Positions 1 through 8,443 of a DNA stretch of 33,812 nucleotides are shown here, piece by piece. This DNA comes from Planctomycetota bacterium (GTDB lineage Bacteria; Planctomycetota; Phycisphaerae; Phycisphaerales; UBA1924). Every line of letters begins with the position of its first letter. The stretch's first letter is position 1. Made by a program: the position numbers and the translations under genes. The stretch spans positions 1 to 33,812 of the forward strand of contig RFGH01000166.1 in the NCBI GenBank assembly GCA_003696675.1. Direction: 5' to 3'. The notes under the pieces were generated by a model that had not been told where the DNA came from, did not search any database, and saw only the letters and a program-made list of their open reading frames with translations.

Positions 1-121
1 CCCCCCTATGCTTGCCCTCCCCCGGCCCGGCGTGGGCGGACCCCGCGCCCGAGCGCCCGATGCAGGACCAGTCCCCCGGTTCCCCGCCCGAGGCGGGGCC
101 GACCCCAGAGGTGCGACCCGG

Positions 122-2218
122 ATGGCCCACGACCACCATCACGACCATGACCACAGCCACCCCGATCACGCCCACGGGCATGTTCACAGCGACACGCTCG
201 AGTGCTGCTCCCACCACGATATGGATGTGGAGAGATATCTCTTTCTGTTCCTGATCGGCGGCGTGCTGGCGATCGTCTCTTGGATCGCCAATCTCACGGG
301 CATGACCAACGATCTGGTGGCGACCCTGCCCGCCATCGCGGCGGCCCTGCTGCTGGGATCCTGGCTGATCGTCGCGGCTGTCAAAGAGGTTTGGAGCGGT
401 CGGGTGTCCTCCAGCTCGCTGGCGGCGCTGGCGATTCTGGCTGCCATGGCGGTGGGCAAGTACGGCACCGCCGCCTTCCTCGCGTTCATCCTGCTGGTGG
501 CCGATCAGGTCGTCCGTCGGACGGCTTCGGGTGCCCAGCGGGCGATCGAGCAGCTGGTCAAGCTAACCCCGACAGAGGGCCGCGTGGTCGACGACGCGGG
601 CGTGGAACGGATGGTGCCCGTCTCGCAGATTGCGGTCGGCCAGCGGGTGCGCGTGTTCCCCGGAGAGAATCTTCCTGTGGACGGGCGCGTTCTGTCCGGT
701 CAGTCCAGCATCAACCAGGCTTCCCTGACCGGCGAGGCGATGCCCGTCGAGGTGCAGGTCGGGAGCGATGTTTACGCCGGCACAAGCAACCTGACCGGCG
801 CGATCGAGATCCAAGTCACCGCGGCCGGCGCGGACACCACCATCGGCAAGGTCTCCGGTCTCATCCGGGAAGCGGAGAGCACCCGCACCCCCCGCCAGCA
901 GCTCATCGAGCAGGTCGCGAAGTTCTATGTGCCGGTCGCCATTGCGGTCGCCGGCATCGTGTTCTTCTTCAATACCCGCTCGGGCGATCCCGGCGTTCGT
1001 GAGACCGCGGCCCTCAAGGCCGTGACCGTGCTGGTCGTCACCTGCCCAACCGCGTTGCTGCTGTCGAGCCCGTCGGCGATGGTCGCCGCGTTCGCCGCCG
1101 CCGCCCGCCTGGGTGTGATGATCAAGCGGACCGAGTACCTCGAGTCCGCCGCGACTGTTGATGCGGTGGTGATGGACAAGACCGGCACGCTGACCACCGG
1201 CCGGTTCGAGGTCTCTCGCCTCGTCCCGGCCGAGGGCGTGGAGGGTGCCGAACTGCTCACGGCCGCCGCCGCCGCCGAAGCACGCTCCAACCACCCGCTC
1301 GCGCAATCGATTCTCCGCACCGCCCGGCAGGCCCGCATCACGGTGGACACCGCCGGTGATTACGAGGAGATCCACGGTGCCGGCGTCAAGGCCCGCACGA
1401 GCCTTGGTTCGCTGCTCGCGGGGCGCGGCAACTGGATCCGTCAGCAGCTGCCCGCGGCTTCGGACCAGGTCGCCTCGGTCGAGGCCCGCATCGAGGGCAT
1501 GTCAGGCGTGCATGTGGTCAAGGACGGGCGATACCTGGGCGCGGTGGGACTGGAGGACAAGGTCCGCCCGAACGGAAGGGCCGTGGTCGAGCGTCTGCGC
1601 GAACTCGGCGTGCGATTGATCGCCATCTTCACCGGCGACCGCCTGAGCGTCGGCAAGCGTGTCGGGCTGGCGACCGGCGTGGACATGGTCGAGGCCGAGT
1701 GCCTGCCCGAGGAGAAGCACGAGCTGATCAAACAGCTGAACGCCGACGGCTACCGCGTGATGATGGTGGGCGACGGCATCAACGACGGCCCGGCCCTGGC
1801 CGAGGCCGATGTTGGCGTGGCCATGGGCCTGTCCGGTTCGGACATCGCGGCCAACTCCGCCGGTGTCGCGCTGATGACCGACGAACTCAACCGCCTGCCG
1901 TTCTTGATCGAGTTGGCCCGGCGCACCCGCCTGATCATCGGGCAGAACATCGCCGTGTCGATCATCATGGCCATCGTCGGGCTGGCATTGGCGGCTTCTG
2001 GCGCGTTCATCACGGTCGGTGGCGCGAGCCTCGGCGTGGCCGGTGCGGCGCTGCTGCACTTCCTGCCCGACATCTTCGTGGTCGGCAACTCGTTCCGTCT
2101 GTTCCGCTTCGGCGAGGACTTCCTGGAAGCCGAGACGGTGGCTCGTGAGCAGGCCGAGCAAGCCGCCAGGCGGATCCGTCGCGAGGCTTCGGTCCGAATG
2201 GCCGCCGAACCTGCCTGA
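122..2218 (+). CDS. P1B-type heavy-metal translocating ATPase (metal unknown)
   Basis: This is an inner-membrane ATP-driven metal pump of about 698 residues. The start at 122 is chosen because AGAGGTG lies about 8 bases upstream and the protein then opens with a His-rich stretch (MAHDHHHDHDHSH) suited to metal binding. The open frame continues upstream to position 8, but that part is Pro/Arg/Gly-rich and looks non-coding. Visible landmarks are membrane segments in the first 150 residues, the actuator motif LTGEAMPVE, the in-membrane motif C308-P309-T310, the phosphorylation motif with D352 in DKTGTLT, the nucleotide-domain HP motif (SNHPLAQ), the hinge GDGIND, and two C-terminal membrane segments. 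There is no N-terminal heavy-metal-associated CxxC domain. The CPT triad and the last-helix motif H646-F-L-P-D650 differ from the CPC, SPC and CPH types I know, so I do not assign a metal. A terminator follows the gene. Confidence 0.93.
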   Translation: MAHDHHHDHDHSHPDHAHGHVHSDTLECCSHHDMDVERYLFLFLIGGVLAIVSWIANLTGMTNDLVATLPAIAAALLLGSWLIVAAVKEVWSGRVSSSSLAALAILAAMAVGKYGTAAFLAFILLVADQVVRRTASGAQRAIEQLVKLTPTEGRVVDDAGVERMVPVSQIAVGQRVRVFPGENLPVDGRVLSGQSSINQASLTGEAMPVEVQVGSDVYAGTSNLTGAIEIQVTAAGADTTIGKVSGLIREAESTRTPRQQLIEQVAKFYVPVAIAVAGIVFFFNTRSGDPGVRETAALKAVTVLVVTCPTALLLSSPSAMVAAFAAAARLGVMIKRTEYLESAATVDAVVMDKTGTLTTGRFEVSRLVPAEGVEGAELLTAAAAAEARSNHPLAQSILRTARQARITVDTAGDYEEIHGAGVKARTSLGSLLAGRGNWIRQQLPAASDQVASVEARIEGMSGVHVVKDGRYLGAVGLEDKVRPNGRAVVERLRELGVRLIAIFTGDRLSVGKRVGLATGVDMVEAECLPEEKHELIKQLNADGYRVMMVGDGINDGPALAEADVGVAMGLSGSDIAANSAGVALMTDELNRLPFLIELARRTRLIIGQNIAVSIIMAIVGLALAASGAFITVGGASLGVAGAALLHFLPDIFVVGNSFRLFRFGEDFLEAETVAREQAEQAARRIRREASVRMAAEPA

Positions 2219-2246
2219 TCCGAGTGCTCCAACCTGCATCGCTTAT

Positions 2247-2269
2247 GCCCGGGACCGACCGGGCTTTTT
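2247..2269 (+). terminator. Rho-independent terminator after the metal ATPase
   Basis: A perfect 6-bp stem (GCCCGG / CCGGGC) with a 6-base loop is followed directly by TTTTT, 28 bases after the ATPase stop codon. It separates the ATPase from the hydrolase gene downstream. Confidence 0.8.
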
Positions 2270-2351
2270 CATCGGATTCGGCCATCCTTGTGATTCCTTG
2301 ATGCAAGCCATGGGCCGAAATCCGGTACAACATCCGCGGAGATTCCGACCG

Positions 2352-3467
2352 ATGAACCTCGCCGCAATCGCCGCCCTCATCGCCTGCTGTTCCGTCGCCT
2401 TTGGGCAGGACGCCCGTCCGCAAACACCCCGTGCACCGTTCCCGTACTCGAGCGAGGAGGTGACCATCCCCGCCGGGGACGGCGCGGACCACACCTTGGC
2501 CGGCACGCTGACGGTGCCCGAGGCCTCGGTGTGGGGCAACGGACCGCATCCGGCGATGGTGCTCGTGACCGGCTCGGGTCCGCAGGACCGTGACGAGACG
2601 ATCATGGGGCACAAACCTTTCGCGGTGTTGGCGGACTACCTGACCCGTCGCGGCATCGCGGTGCTTCGGTATGACGATCGCGGCGTCGGGCGGTCGACCG
2701 GGTCGTTTGCGGACGCGACGGTGCGTGGATTGGCTTCCGACGCTCGGGCCGCGTGGTCATTCCTGCGCGATCATCCGGCGACCGATCCGGCCCGCGTCGG
2801 CATCGGCGGGCATTCGGAGGGCGGGCTGATCGCGCCGATGGTCGCGGCCGATGAGCCTGGTGTGGCGTTTGTCGTGATGCTCGCCGGGCCGGGCGTACCG
2901 GGCAGTGAGGTGCTGCTGTTCCAGTCCGAGTTCTTGATGCGTGCGGGCGGGCTGGCGGAGGATTTCATCGCGGAGAACCAGTCCATCCGACGGGCCATCT
3001 TCGCGCTGGTGCACGAGGGTGCCGACGATGCCACGGTGCTGGGCGAGGTCGAGCGGCTGATGGACATGGAGCTGGCGTACATGAAAGACCCCGAGGCCAG
3101 ACGCCGGATGGCGCAGCAGGCGCTGCCGCAGTTCGCCGGCGCGTGGGCGAGGGAGTTTCTGACGATTGATCCGGCCGATGCCCTGTCTCGTGTGGCGGTG
3201 CCGGTGCTGGCGCTGAACGGAACGCTGGATACACAGGTCAATGCGGATCAGAACCTGATCCCGATCGAGCGGGCGCTGGCCGCGGGGCCGTGCCCGTCGG
3301 CGACGGTGGTGCGGCTCAAGAACCTCAACCACCTCTTTCAGCCCGCCGAGACGGGCATGTTCGGTGAGTACGGGGCGATCGAGACAACCTTCGATGAAGC
3401 GGCGATGGGACTGATTGCCGGCTGGGTTTCGTCAGTCACGGGCGTCAAGCCGCCCGTGGGGGAGTGA
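2352..3467 (+). CDS. Secreted alpha/beta hydrolase
   Basis: A serine hydrolase of 371 residues, probably exported to the periplasm. The start at 2352 gives a signal peptide (MNLAAIAALIACCSVAFGQ) with likely cleavage near AFG|Q; the longer open frame to 2019 overlaps the ATPase and is rejected. The alpha/beta-hydrolase landmarks are an oxyanion-side motif VTGSGPQDRDE, a conserved RYDDRGVGRSTG strand-turn, the nucleophile elbow GGHSEGG with S155, a likely acid D293 in LNGTLDTQV, and the catalytic His H327 in NLNHLF. This set resembles the dienelactone-hydrolase / YqiA-like serine hydrolases often annotated as alpha/beta fold hydrolases or dipeptidyl aminopeptidase-like. The substrate cannot be read from the sequence. 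It ends 4 bases before the converging mgtE stop. Confidence 0.88.
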   Translation: MNLAAIAALIACCSVAFGQDARPQTPRAPFPYSSEEVTIPAGDGADHTLAGTLTVPEASVWGNGPHPAMVLVTGSGPQDRDETIMGHKPFAVLADYLTRRGIAVLRYDDRGVGRSTGSFADATVRGLASDARAAWSFLRDHPATDPARVGIGGHSEGGLIAPMVAADEPGVAFVVMLAGPGVPGSEVLLFQSEFLMRAGGLAEDFIAENQSIRRAIFALVHEGADDATVLGEVERLMDMELAYMKDPEARRRMAQQALPQFAGAWAREFLTIDPADALSRVAVPVLALNGTLDTQVNADQNLIPIERALAAGPCPSATVVRLKNLNHLFQPAETGMFGEYGAIETTFDEAAMGLIAGWVSSVTGVKPPVGE

Positions 3468-3471
3468 GGGG

Positions 3472-4869
3472 TCAAAGCAGCGTGCCGCGGAGCAGCGTGA
3501 GCGTGACGGCGAAGTAGATGCTCAGCCCGCTGAGGTCCATGAGCGTGGCGATCAGCGGCGTGCTGGATGTGGCGGGGTCCAGCCCGACGCGCATCAGCAG
3601 GATCGGCAGCAGCGATCCGACGATCGTGGCCCAGGTGACGATGATGACGACGGCGGTGCCGACCGCGAAGCCGACGCGTGCGGGGCTCGCGGTGTCGACG
3701 AAGCCGAGCTGCGACGCGATCGAGACCGTGGCGAGACAGAGGATGCCGAGCAGCGAGCCGAGCCCGATGCCGGTGAGCAGCTCCTTGCGGGCGACGCGCC
3801 ACCAGTCCGCGGTCTCGATCTCGCCGACCGAGAGGGCGCGAACGAGCATGGTCGCCGCCTGGCTCCCGGTGTTCCCGCCGCAGGAGATCACGAGGGGGAT
3901 GAACGACGCGAGGACCACGGCTTTGGCAAGCTCGCCCTCGAAGTGGCTGATGACGCCGATGGTCCCGACCTGCATGACGAAGAGCAGCGCCAGCCATCCG
4001 CCGCGCTTGCGCAGCATCTCGGGTAGCCCGGTGGACAGGTAGGGAAGGTCGAGTGCCGCCATGCCGCCGAGCATCTGCACATCCTCGGTGAACTCTTCCT
4101 CGGCGATGTCGGCCACATCGTCGTGTGTCACGATGCCGACGAGCAGTCCGAGCGAATCGACCACCGGCAGGGCGGTGCGGTCATAGCGGGACATCATTCG
4201 GACCGCTTCTTCGCGGTCCTCGTCGGCCCGGAGGCTGAGGAACTCGTGGTCCATCAGGTCCGCGATGGTCGATTCCGGTTCGGCCAGCAGCAGCTTGCGG
4301 ATGTGGATGTCGTCGAGCAGCTTGCCCTCGTGATTGACGACATAGACCCAATGGACCGTCTCGGCGTCGTGCCCGTAACGCCGGATGTGTTCGAGCGCCC
4401 GCGCGACCGTCCACTCCGGGCGGACGCGCACATAGTCCGGCGTCATGATCCGCCCGACCGACTCGGCGTCGTAGCCCAGGATCGCTTGGGTGACGCGCCG
4501 GTTCTTGGGGCTCAGGCGCGCGATCAGCTGCCCGGCCACCTCGACCGGCAGCTCATCGAGCACCGCCGCCCGGTCGTCGGGGTCCATCGACTCGATCAGG
4601 CGGGCCGCTCGCTCGTCCCCGAGTTCCTCGAGCAGCGACTCCTGCGTCTCGGACACCATCTCGGCGAAGGTGTCGGCGGCCAGCGACCGGGGCAGCACGC
4701 GGAACGCGACGACCGCCTCTTCCGGTTCGAGTTCTTCGATCAGGTCGGCGATGTCCGCGGGTTCCAACGCCGACAGAGCATCCCGGATCGCGCGGAACTG
4801 CCGGCCGGCGATCAACTGCCGCAGTTCGGGTTCCAAAAGATGGATCGTCGGCGTGGGCATCGGCTTCAT
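3472..4869 (-). CDS. mgtE: Magnesium transporter MgtE
   Basis: A 465-residue inner-membrane Mg2+ channel/transporter with the full family layout. It has an N-terminal superhelical domain (about residues 1-130, with repeated ADLIEELEPEEA and LLEELGDERAARLIESMDPDDRA helices), a CBS pair (about 135-265, with MTPDYVRV and VVDSLGLLVGIVTHDD), then five membrane helices. The signature ISCGGNTGSQAATM lies in the pore domain, and the ending LMDLSGLSIYFAVTL is typical. In known MgtE the N and CBS domains sense cytoplasmic Mg2+ and close the pore. Two ATGs lie close together (4869 and 4860) and neither has a clear ribosome-binding site. A long hairpin abuts the first. It lies 56 bases downstream of the DUF1338 gene on the same strand, so the two could be co-transcribed. 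Confidence 0.95.
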   Translation of the reverse strand: MKPMPTPTIHLLEPELRQLIAGRQFRAIRDALSALEPADIADLIEELEPEEAVVAFRVLPRSLAADTFAEMVSETQESLLEELGDERAARLIESMDPDDRAAVLDELPVEVAGQLIARLSPKNRRVTQAILGYDAESVGRIMTPDYVRVRPEWTVARALEHIRRYGHDAETVHWVYVVNHEGKLLDDIHIRKLLLAEPESTIADLMDHEFLSLRADEDREEAVRMMSRYDRTALPVVDSLGLLVGIVTHDDVADIAEEEFTEDVQMLGGMAALDLPYLSTGLPEMLRKRGGWLALLFVMQVGTIGVISHFEGELAKAVVLASFIPLVISCGGNTGSQAATMLVRALSVGEIETADWWRVARKELLTGIGLGSLLGILCLATVSIASQLGFVDTASPARVGFAVGTAVVIIVTWATIVGSLLPILLMRVGLDPATSSTPLIATLMDLSGLSIYFAVTLTLLRGTLL

Positions 4870-4909
4870 GGTATGCGGGCGGGGCGGGCGACCCCGCCCG
4901 TTCGATACC
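4870..4909 (-). promoter_or_regulatory. Extended hairpin touching the mgtE start codon
   Basis: On either strand this stretch folds into a perfect 9-bp stem (CGGGCGGGG / CCCCGCCCG, 4876-4900) extended by GGTAT / ATACC (4870-4874 with 4905-4909). On the mgtE strand the first ATG follows the hairpin with no spacing, so a ribosome-binding site for that ATG would be inside the stem. There is no U-run, so it is a poor terminator. It could limit translation or mark the 3' end of the upstream gene. Confidence 0.5.
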
Positions 4910-4925
4910 GATGCTCAGATCTTCA

Positions 4926-6635
4926 TCACACCGCGCAGCCTGCCTCGATGACCTCGCGGCTGGCATGGGCGGCGGCTTCGAGCGTGCTCCGCTCGCTCGG
5001 CTCGAGCCGTTCCAACAGGCCGAGTTGCTCGTAGGTATCGAGCAGCGATTGGGCCTGGCGGCCTGCATAGACGGTGGTGGCGTCCACGATCTTCCTGCCC
5101 ATGATCCGCTCGAGGTCCGATTGAGTATAGGTGGGGCGGCTTGGGGCGGTGGTTTCCGTGCCGTACTGATCGAGATTAGACGCGAAGATGCCGGCCGCGC
5201 TGAAGGGCAGGAAGTCCTCATACCTCAAGCCCTCGTAGCGGACATAGCCCGCTCGGATCAGGCCGAAGATGTCGGTCGTTTCCAGCGTTCCGGCGGCGGC
5301 TCTGCCGGCGGGCGTCGGCTCGTACAGCCCATAGACCAGCCCCGCCTCGAGCAGTTCGATCAGTGTCTTGGGGAAGGCCTTGAAGGCCTCGGCGTAAGCG
5401 GCCTGATAGCCGGGGAAGTCGTTCTTGATCTGATCCGGGTGGGCGGCCTTGTGGGCTTCCGCTTCGAGAAGGCACGCGTCGTAGAGGGCGCGCCCCTTGG
5501 GGGTTGTCGCGTAGAAGCGTTGCTCGATCTCTCCGAACCGGGCGGTGTGCACGGTTTCGAGAACAGAACCGTCACGGTTTGTGAAGGTCACGGGCTCGGT
5601 GAGCGCCTTGTATGCGTCTTGGCGGAGCAGCACGGGCGTGTCCACATCGGGACCCTCCGTGTAGTCTTTGAAGCCCGAGTGTTTGAGACGGTCCATGCGG
5701 ACATGATCGCGCAGGATCTCGCCGATGAGGTCGTCGGTGATGGCCGCCAGCTCCGCGTCGGAGATCGTGCCGGTGCCGAAAGTGTCGATCTCGTCGCGGG
5801 TGAGGTGCTTGAAGTGCAGCCGGAGATAATCCCGGCCGGCGTGAGCGACTATCCACCCCAGTGCCCGGGACGCGTGCTCACGGAAGGTGGCTTCATCGAA
5901 CTCGCCCATCCCGAAGCGCATGGCCGCGGTGAACAGGTCCATGCAGAAGGTGTTGGGGGTGAGATGATTGAGGTGGTGAGAGTTGAAGCAGGCGATATCG
6001 GCGGCAATCTTGAAGCCCGAATCACACAGGTCCTTGTAGAGTTGGTAATCCCGGGCGGTGCCCATCCATTTGAAGATCCGGCTGGTGCTCTCGCGGATGA
6101 GCGCCTCGGCGTCGTCCCAGGATAGCCCGCCCTGCTGCTCGGACTTTTCGATCAGGGCCTTGGCCGCGGGAGAAAAGACCTGCCGCTCCTTGAGGGTCTC
6201 GGCAATGCGGGCCGAGGTGGCGGCGTCGAAGTAGTCGATCAGCAGGAGCGAGGTGAACACCCGGTGCTCGGGGTTGATGACCGATCGGAACGCCGTCGCG
6301 ATGATCGGCTGGCTCTTGGCGCCGATGCCGGACATGTCGTAGAAGTTGTGCGGCTCCATCGCGAAGCACGCGAACAGCCGGGCGATCCAGCGGTATTCCT
6401 CGGGCGTGCCGATGCGGATGGCGCCGTGGCGCTCGGCGCTGTCGCGGTCGAGCTGCGCATCGGTAATGGCAAAGCCCGGGTGCAGACGCTCGAGTATGCG
6501 GCACACGGCGTTGTTGCAGGCACGGTTGACCAGCAGCGAGCGGTCATACATCGGCACCTCGCGACCGAAGAGGTCGGAGAGTTCGGCGAAGAGCTTGTGC
6601 TGCATCTCGATCTTGTCGGCGAATGGCGCGCTCAT
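4926..6635 (-). CDS. DUF1338 / HglS-type 2-oxoadipate dioxygenase/decarboxylase family protein (YdcJ-like)
   Basis: A soluble Fe(II)-dependent oxygenase-type protein of 569 residues. The family includes E. coli YdcJ and Pseudomonas HglS, which turns 2-oxoadipate into D-2-hydroxyglutarate in lysine breakdown. The ATG at 6635 has AGGTGA 5 bases upstream. With this start the segment ERHGAIR puts the likely metal His at H70 and the substrate Arg at R74. Further ligands appear as H224 in HLNHLTP and E369 in RFGEIEQR. Other conserved patches are LLRQDAYKAL, TPKGRALYD and YEDFLPFSAAGIFASNL. I recall family members as about 450 residues. Here roughly 70 extra residues sit between NHLTP and PVLLRQ. 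Assignment to the family is firm; the exact substrate is inference. Confidence 0.88.
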   Translation of the reverse strand: MSAPFADKIEMQHKLFAELSDLFGREVPMYDRSLLVNRACNNAVCRILERLHPGFAITDAQLDRDSAERHGAIRIGTPEEYRWIARLFACFAMEPHNFYDMSGIGAKSQPIIATAFRSVINPEHRVFTSLLLIDYFDAATSARIAETLKERQVFSPAAKALIEKSEQQGGLSWDDAEALIRESTSRIFKWMGTARDYQLYKDLCDSGFKIAADIACFNSHHLNHLTPNTFCMDLFTAAMRFGMGEFDEATFREHASRALGWIVAHAGRDYLRLHFKHLTRDEIDTFGTGTISDAELAAITDDLIGEILRDHVRMDRLKHSGFKDYTEGPDVDTPVLLRQDAYKALTEPVTFTNRDGSVLETVHTARFGEIEQRFYATTPKGRALYDACLLEAEAHKAAHPDQIKNDFPGYQAAYAEAFKAFPKTLIELLEAGLVYGLYEPTPAGRAAAGTLETTDIFGLIRAGYVRYEGLRYEDFLPFSAAGIFASNLDQYGTETTAPSRPTYTQSDLERIMGRKIVDATTVYAGRQAQSLLDTYEQLGLLERLEPSERSTLEAAAHASREVIEAGCAV

Positions 6636-6973
6636 GGGATCACCTGTCAGTTCGGCCCGATCCGTCGTCCCCGCCGGGACCATCCCGCGTCGGGGGCGAG
6701 CAGGCGCAGGCCTTGCCGGAGCATAGGTCCAGAAATACGGATCGATATCTCCGATATTCGGATCCGGGACACCTCTATTTTCGGAATGTCCGACACGAAG
6801 GATCCGTGACGCGGTTCTCGGACCTTGTGTTCGAATTGCCTCTTCCTGACCGTCATCACCGGCACCGTTCTGTGGTTTCCCGCCCGTTGCGGGTGGGCGG
6901 GGGTCAGTTGCCGAGCCTCCGGGGTCGATCGAACTGGTGTGTTTTCCTGATCTTCTCACCGAGAGGACGACAG
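6636..6973. other. 338-bp divergent intergenic region
   Basis: No convincing gene. It separates the leftward oxygenase gene from the rightward pseudopilin and must carry both promoters, though I cannot place them. An AT-richer patch at about 6730-6800 contains a direct repeat CGATAT-N3-CGATAT (6743-6748 and 6752-6757) and two GGATCCG copies 40 bases apart. A strong hairpin with arms CCCGCCC / GGGCGGG lies at about 6880-6902 in the pseudopilin leader. The long open frame upstream of the oxygenase start reads as low-complexity Pro/Arg/Gly and is not taken as coding. Confidence 0.5.
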
Positions 6974-7459
6974 ATGAAAATGTTTGCAGCCATCCGTTCC
7001 GCGTTCAGCCTAGTTGAGGTGCTCATCGTTGTCGTGGTGATCGGCATCCTCGCTGCAGTGGTGGTTCCAAATACCATCTTGGCTGGCGATACGGCCAGAG
7101 TGACGGCGACGGCTCAGGATCTGCGAGCGATCGAGAGTGCTGTCGTAGCGTACAAGAACAAGACCGGTCTTTGGCCACGCGATGTCAACAGGGCGATGCT
7201 GCCCCCCGAGATCGCCGAATATTTCACCATGTCGGATCCGTTCGGAAAGACCGTGCCTTTGGGCGGTGTGTACGACTATGACGGCGCGACCTCATCGCGT
7301 GGGCCCCGGATATCGATCCGTGGTTCGGCCGGAAACCCGATCCCCAACGATGCGACCACGCTCAAACTCGATGAGGAGATGGATGACGGCGTGCTGACAT
7401 CCGGGCGTCTGCGGAAGTCGGGCGGCACGATCGAGTACTACCTTGTTCCCGGCGATTGA
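6974..7459 (+). CDS. Type IV pilin-like pseudopilin (GspG/prepilin class)
   Basis: A 161-residue prepilin-like protein. The N-terminus is a short basic leader then the prepilin peptidase site A|FSLVEV, with the conserved Glu at mature position 5, followed by a hydrophobic helix (LIVVVVIGILAAVVVP) that anchors the protein and packs the pilus core. The remainder is a small globular head with a GspG-like opening (ATAQDLRAIESAVVAYKNKTGLWP) and a DPFGKTVPLGGVYDYD segment similar to the region before the calcium loop of major pseudopilins. GAGAGGA lies 7 bases upstream of the ATG. The cleavage residue is Ala rather than the usual Gly. It precedes the PilZ-like gene by 15 bases and is probably co-transcribed with it. 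No other secretion or pilus genes are in view. Confidence 0.85.
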   Translation: MKMFAAIRSAFSLVEVLIVVVVIGILAAVVVPNTILAGDTARVTATAQDLRAIESAVVAYKNKTGLWPRDVNRAMLPPEIAEYFTMSDPFGKTVPLGGVYDYDGATSSRGPRISIRGSAGNPIPNDATTLKLDEEMDDGVLTSGRLRKSGGTIEYYLVPGD

Positions 7460-7474
7460 GCCAAGGAATCAAGA

Positions 7475-8443
7475 ATGGCGGATCAGCCGGAGCGGGCCAA
7501 GCCGAAGTCCGGGATGGAGGCGTTGGAGCTCGCTGCGCTGCGGAATGCTCCGCTGTCCGTCGGTCGTCCCGAGTCCATCGGCAAGGAACCGATGGCCAGG
7601 GCGCGTTTTCTTGTTCCCAAAGACGGGGTGCTGGTGCTGGAGAACCTCCAGGTTCCCGGGCGCAGCGTCGACCTCGCGGTCGACACAGTCTTGGAAGCGT
7701 ACTTCCAGGCGAATGGCGATCTCTACACCTTCCGGACCCGCGTGCTGGAGATGGACACACCCGTTCAGCTCAATGACACGCTGGTGGTCAAGGGCATGAA
7801 GGTCGCCGCGCCGAAATCCGTCGAGAAGGGCAACCGCAGGCGGATCTACCGCCAGTCGTTCGCCGTGGCCGAGTCCCCGGTCGATGCCGAAGTGTGGGCG
7901 GTGCCCGAGCACTTGCTCACAACCGAGCAGATGGCGGCCCTGATCCGTGAAGGATCTGAACGACCCGAGACTCGTCCCGAGGACGAGAGCGGAGAGCGGT
8001 GGGGCTTTGAGCCCGAGTCCGGCGAGGTGCCAAAGCCGGTGGCCAATGTGGCTCCGACCCCGCGCAACATCGTCCGCACCGCCATCCCCGGTCTCACGCT
8101 CGCCCAACTCCGCTCCCTGATGGACGGCATGCCCAACTGGCGGGGCGAGATCGCGGACGCGTCCGAGTTCGGCATCGGGCTCAGCGTGCTGCGGGTGGTG
8201 TACTCGCGGTTGAAGATCTTTCAGCCGCTGGTGGTGCGATTCACACTGCCGGATAGCTCCCGCCCTCTGGAGTTCCTGATGGAGGTGCGCCGTGTGCAGG
8301 CGCTCAAGAACGGCGCACGGCTGGGCGGGCTATTCATCATCGACGCGAGTCAGGGTCGCGAGGTGCAGGCCGCACGGGAGCTCGCTCGGTTCTCGCTGCA
8401 GCTGCAGCGGGCGAAAGCCGCTCGGGTCCGCGGCGCGGTCTGA
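7475..8443 (+). CDS. Protein with a split PilZ-like c-di-GMP-binding domain
   Basis: A soluble protein of 322 residues. The N-terminal half (about 45-115) is a beta-rich domain similar in layout to the YcgR-N domain that precedes PilZ. A PilZ-type RxxxR motif appears as R122-RIY-R126. The second PilZ motif, DxSxxG, appears as D228-ASEF-G233, followed by beta strands (LVVRFTLPDSSRPLEFLMEVRRVQ and RLGGLFIID) as expected for a PilZ barrel. About 100 residues separate the two motifs, where 20-40 is usual; the insert is acidic and Pro-rich at 155-200. AAGGAA precedes the ATG by 6 bases. Its position 15 bases after a pseudopilin gene suggests c-di-GMP control of a pilus or secretion system. The PilZ call rests on motifs only. 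Confidence 0.6.
   Translation: MADQPERAKPKSGMEALELAALRNAPLSVGRPESIGKEPMARARFLVPKDGVLVLENLQVPGRSVDLAVDTVLEAYFQANGDLYTFRTRVLEMDTPVQLNDTLVVKGMKVAAPKSVEKGNRRRIYRQSFAVAESPVDAEVWAVPEHLLTTEQMAALIREGSERPETRPEDESGERWGFEPESGEVPKPVANVAPTPRNIVRTAIPGLTLAQLRSLMDGMPNWRGEIADASEFGIGLSVLRVVYSRLKIFQPLVVRFTLPDSSRPLEFLMEVRRVQALKNGARLGGLFIIDASQGREVQAARELARFSLQLQRAKAARVRGAV

Noticed and set aside
3468-3471. Bidirectional terminator between the hydrolase and mgtE
   Set aside because: The genes are only 4 bases apart and no hairpin with a T-run is seen around the junction.
6636-6959. 108-codon N-terminal extension of the DUF1338 protein
   Set aside because: Composition is unlike the rest; the ATG at 6635 has a good ribosome-binding site and restores the expected positions of the conserved His and Arg.
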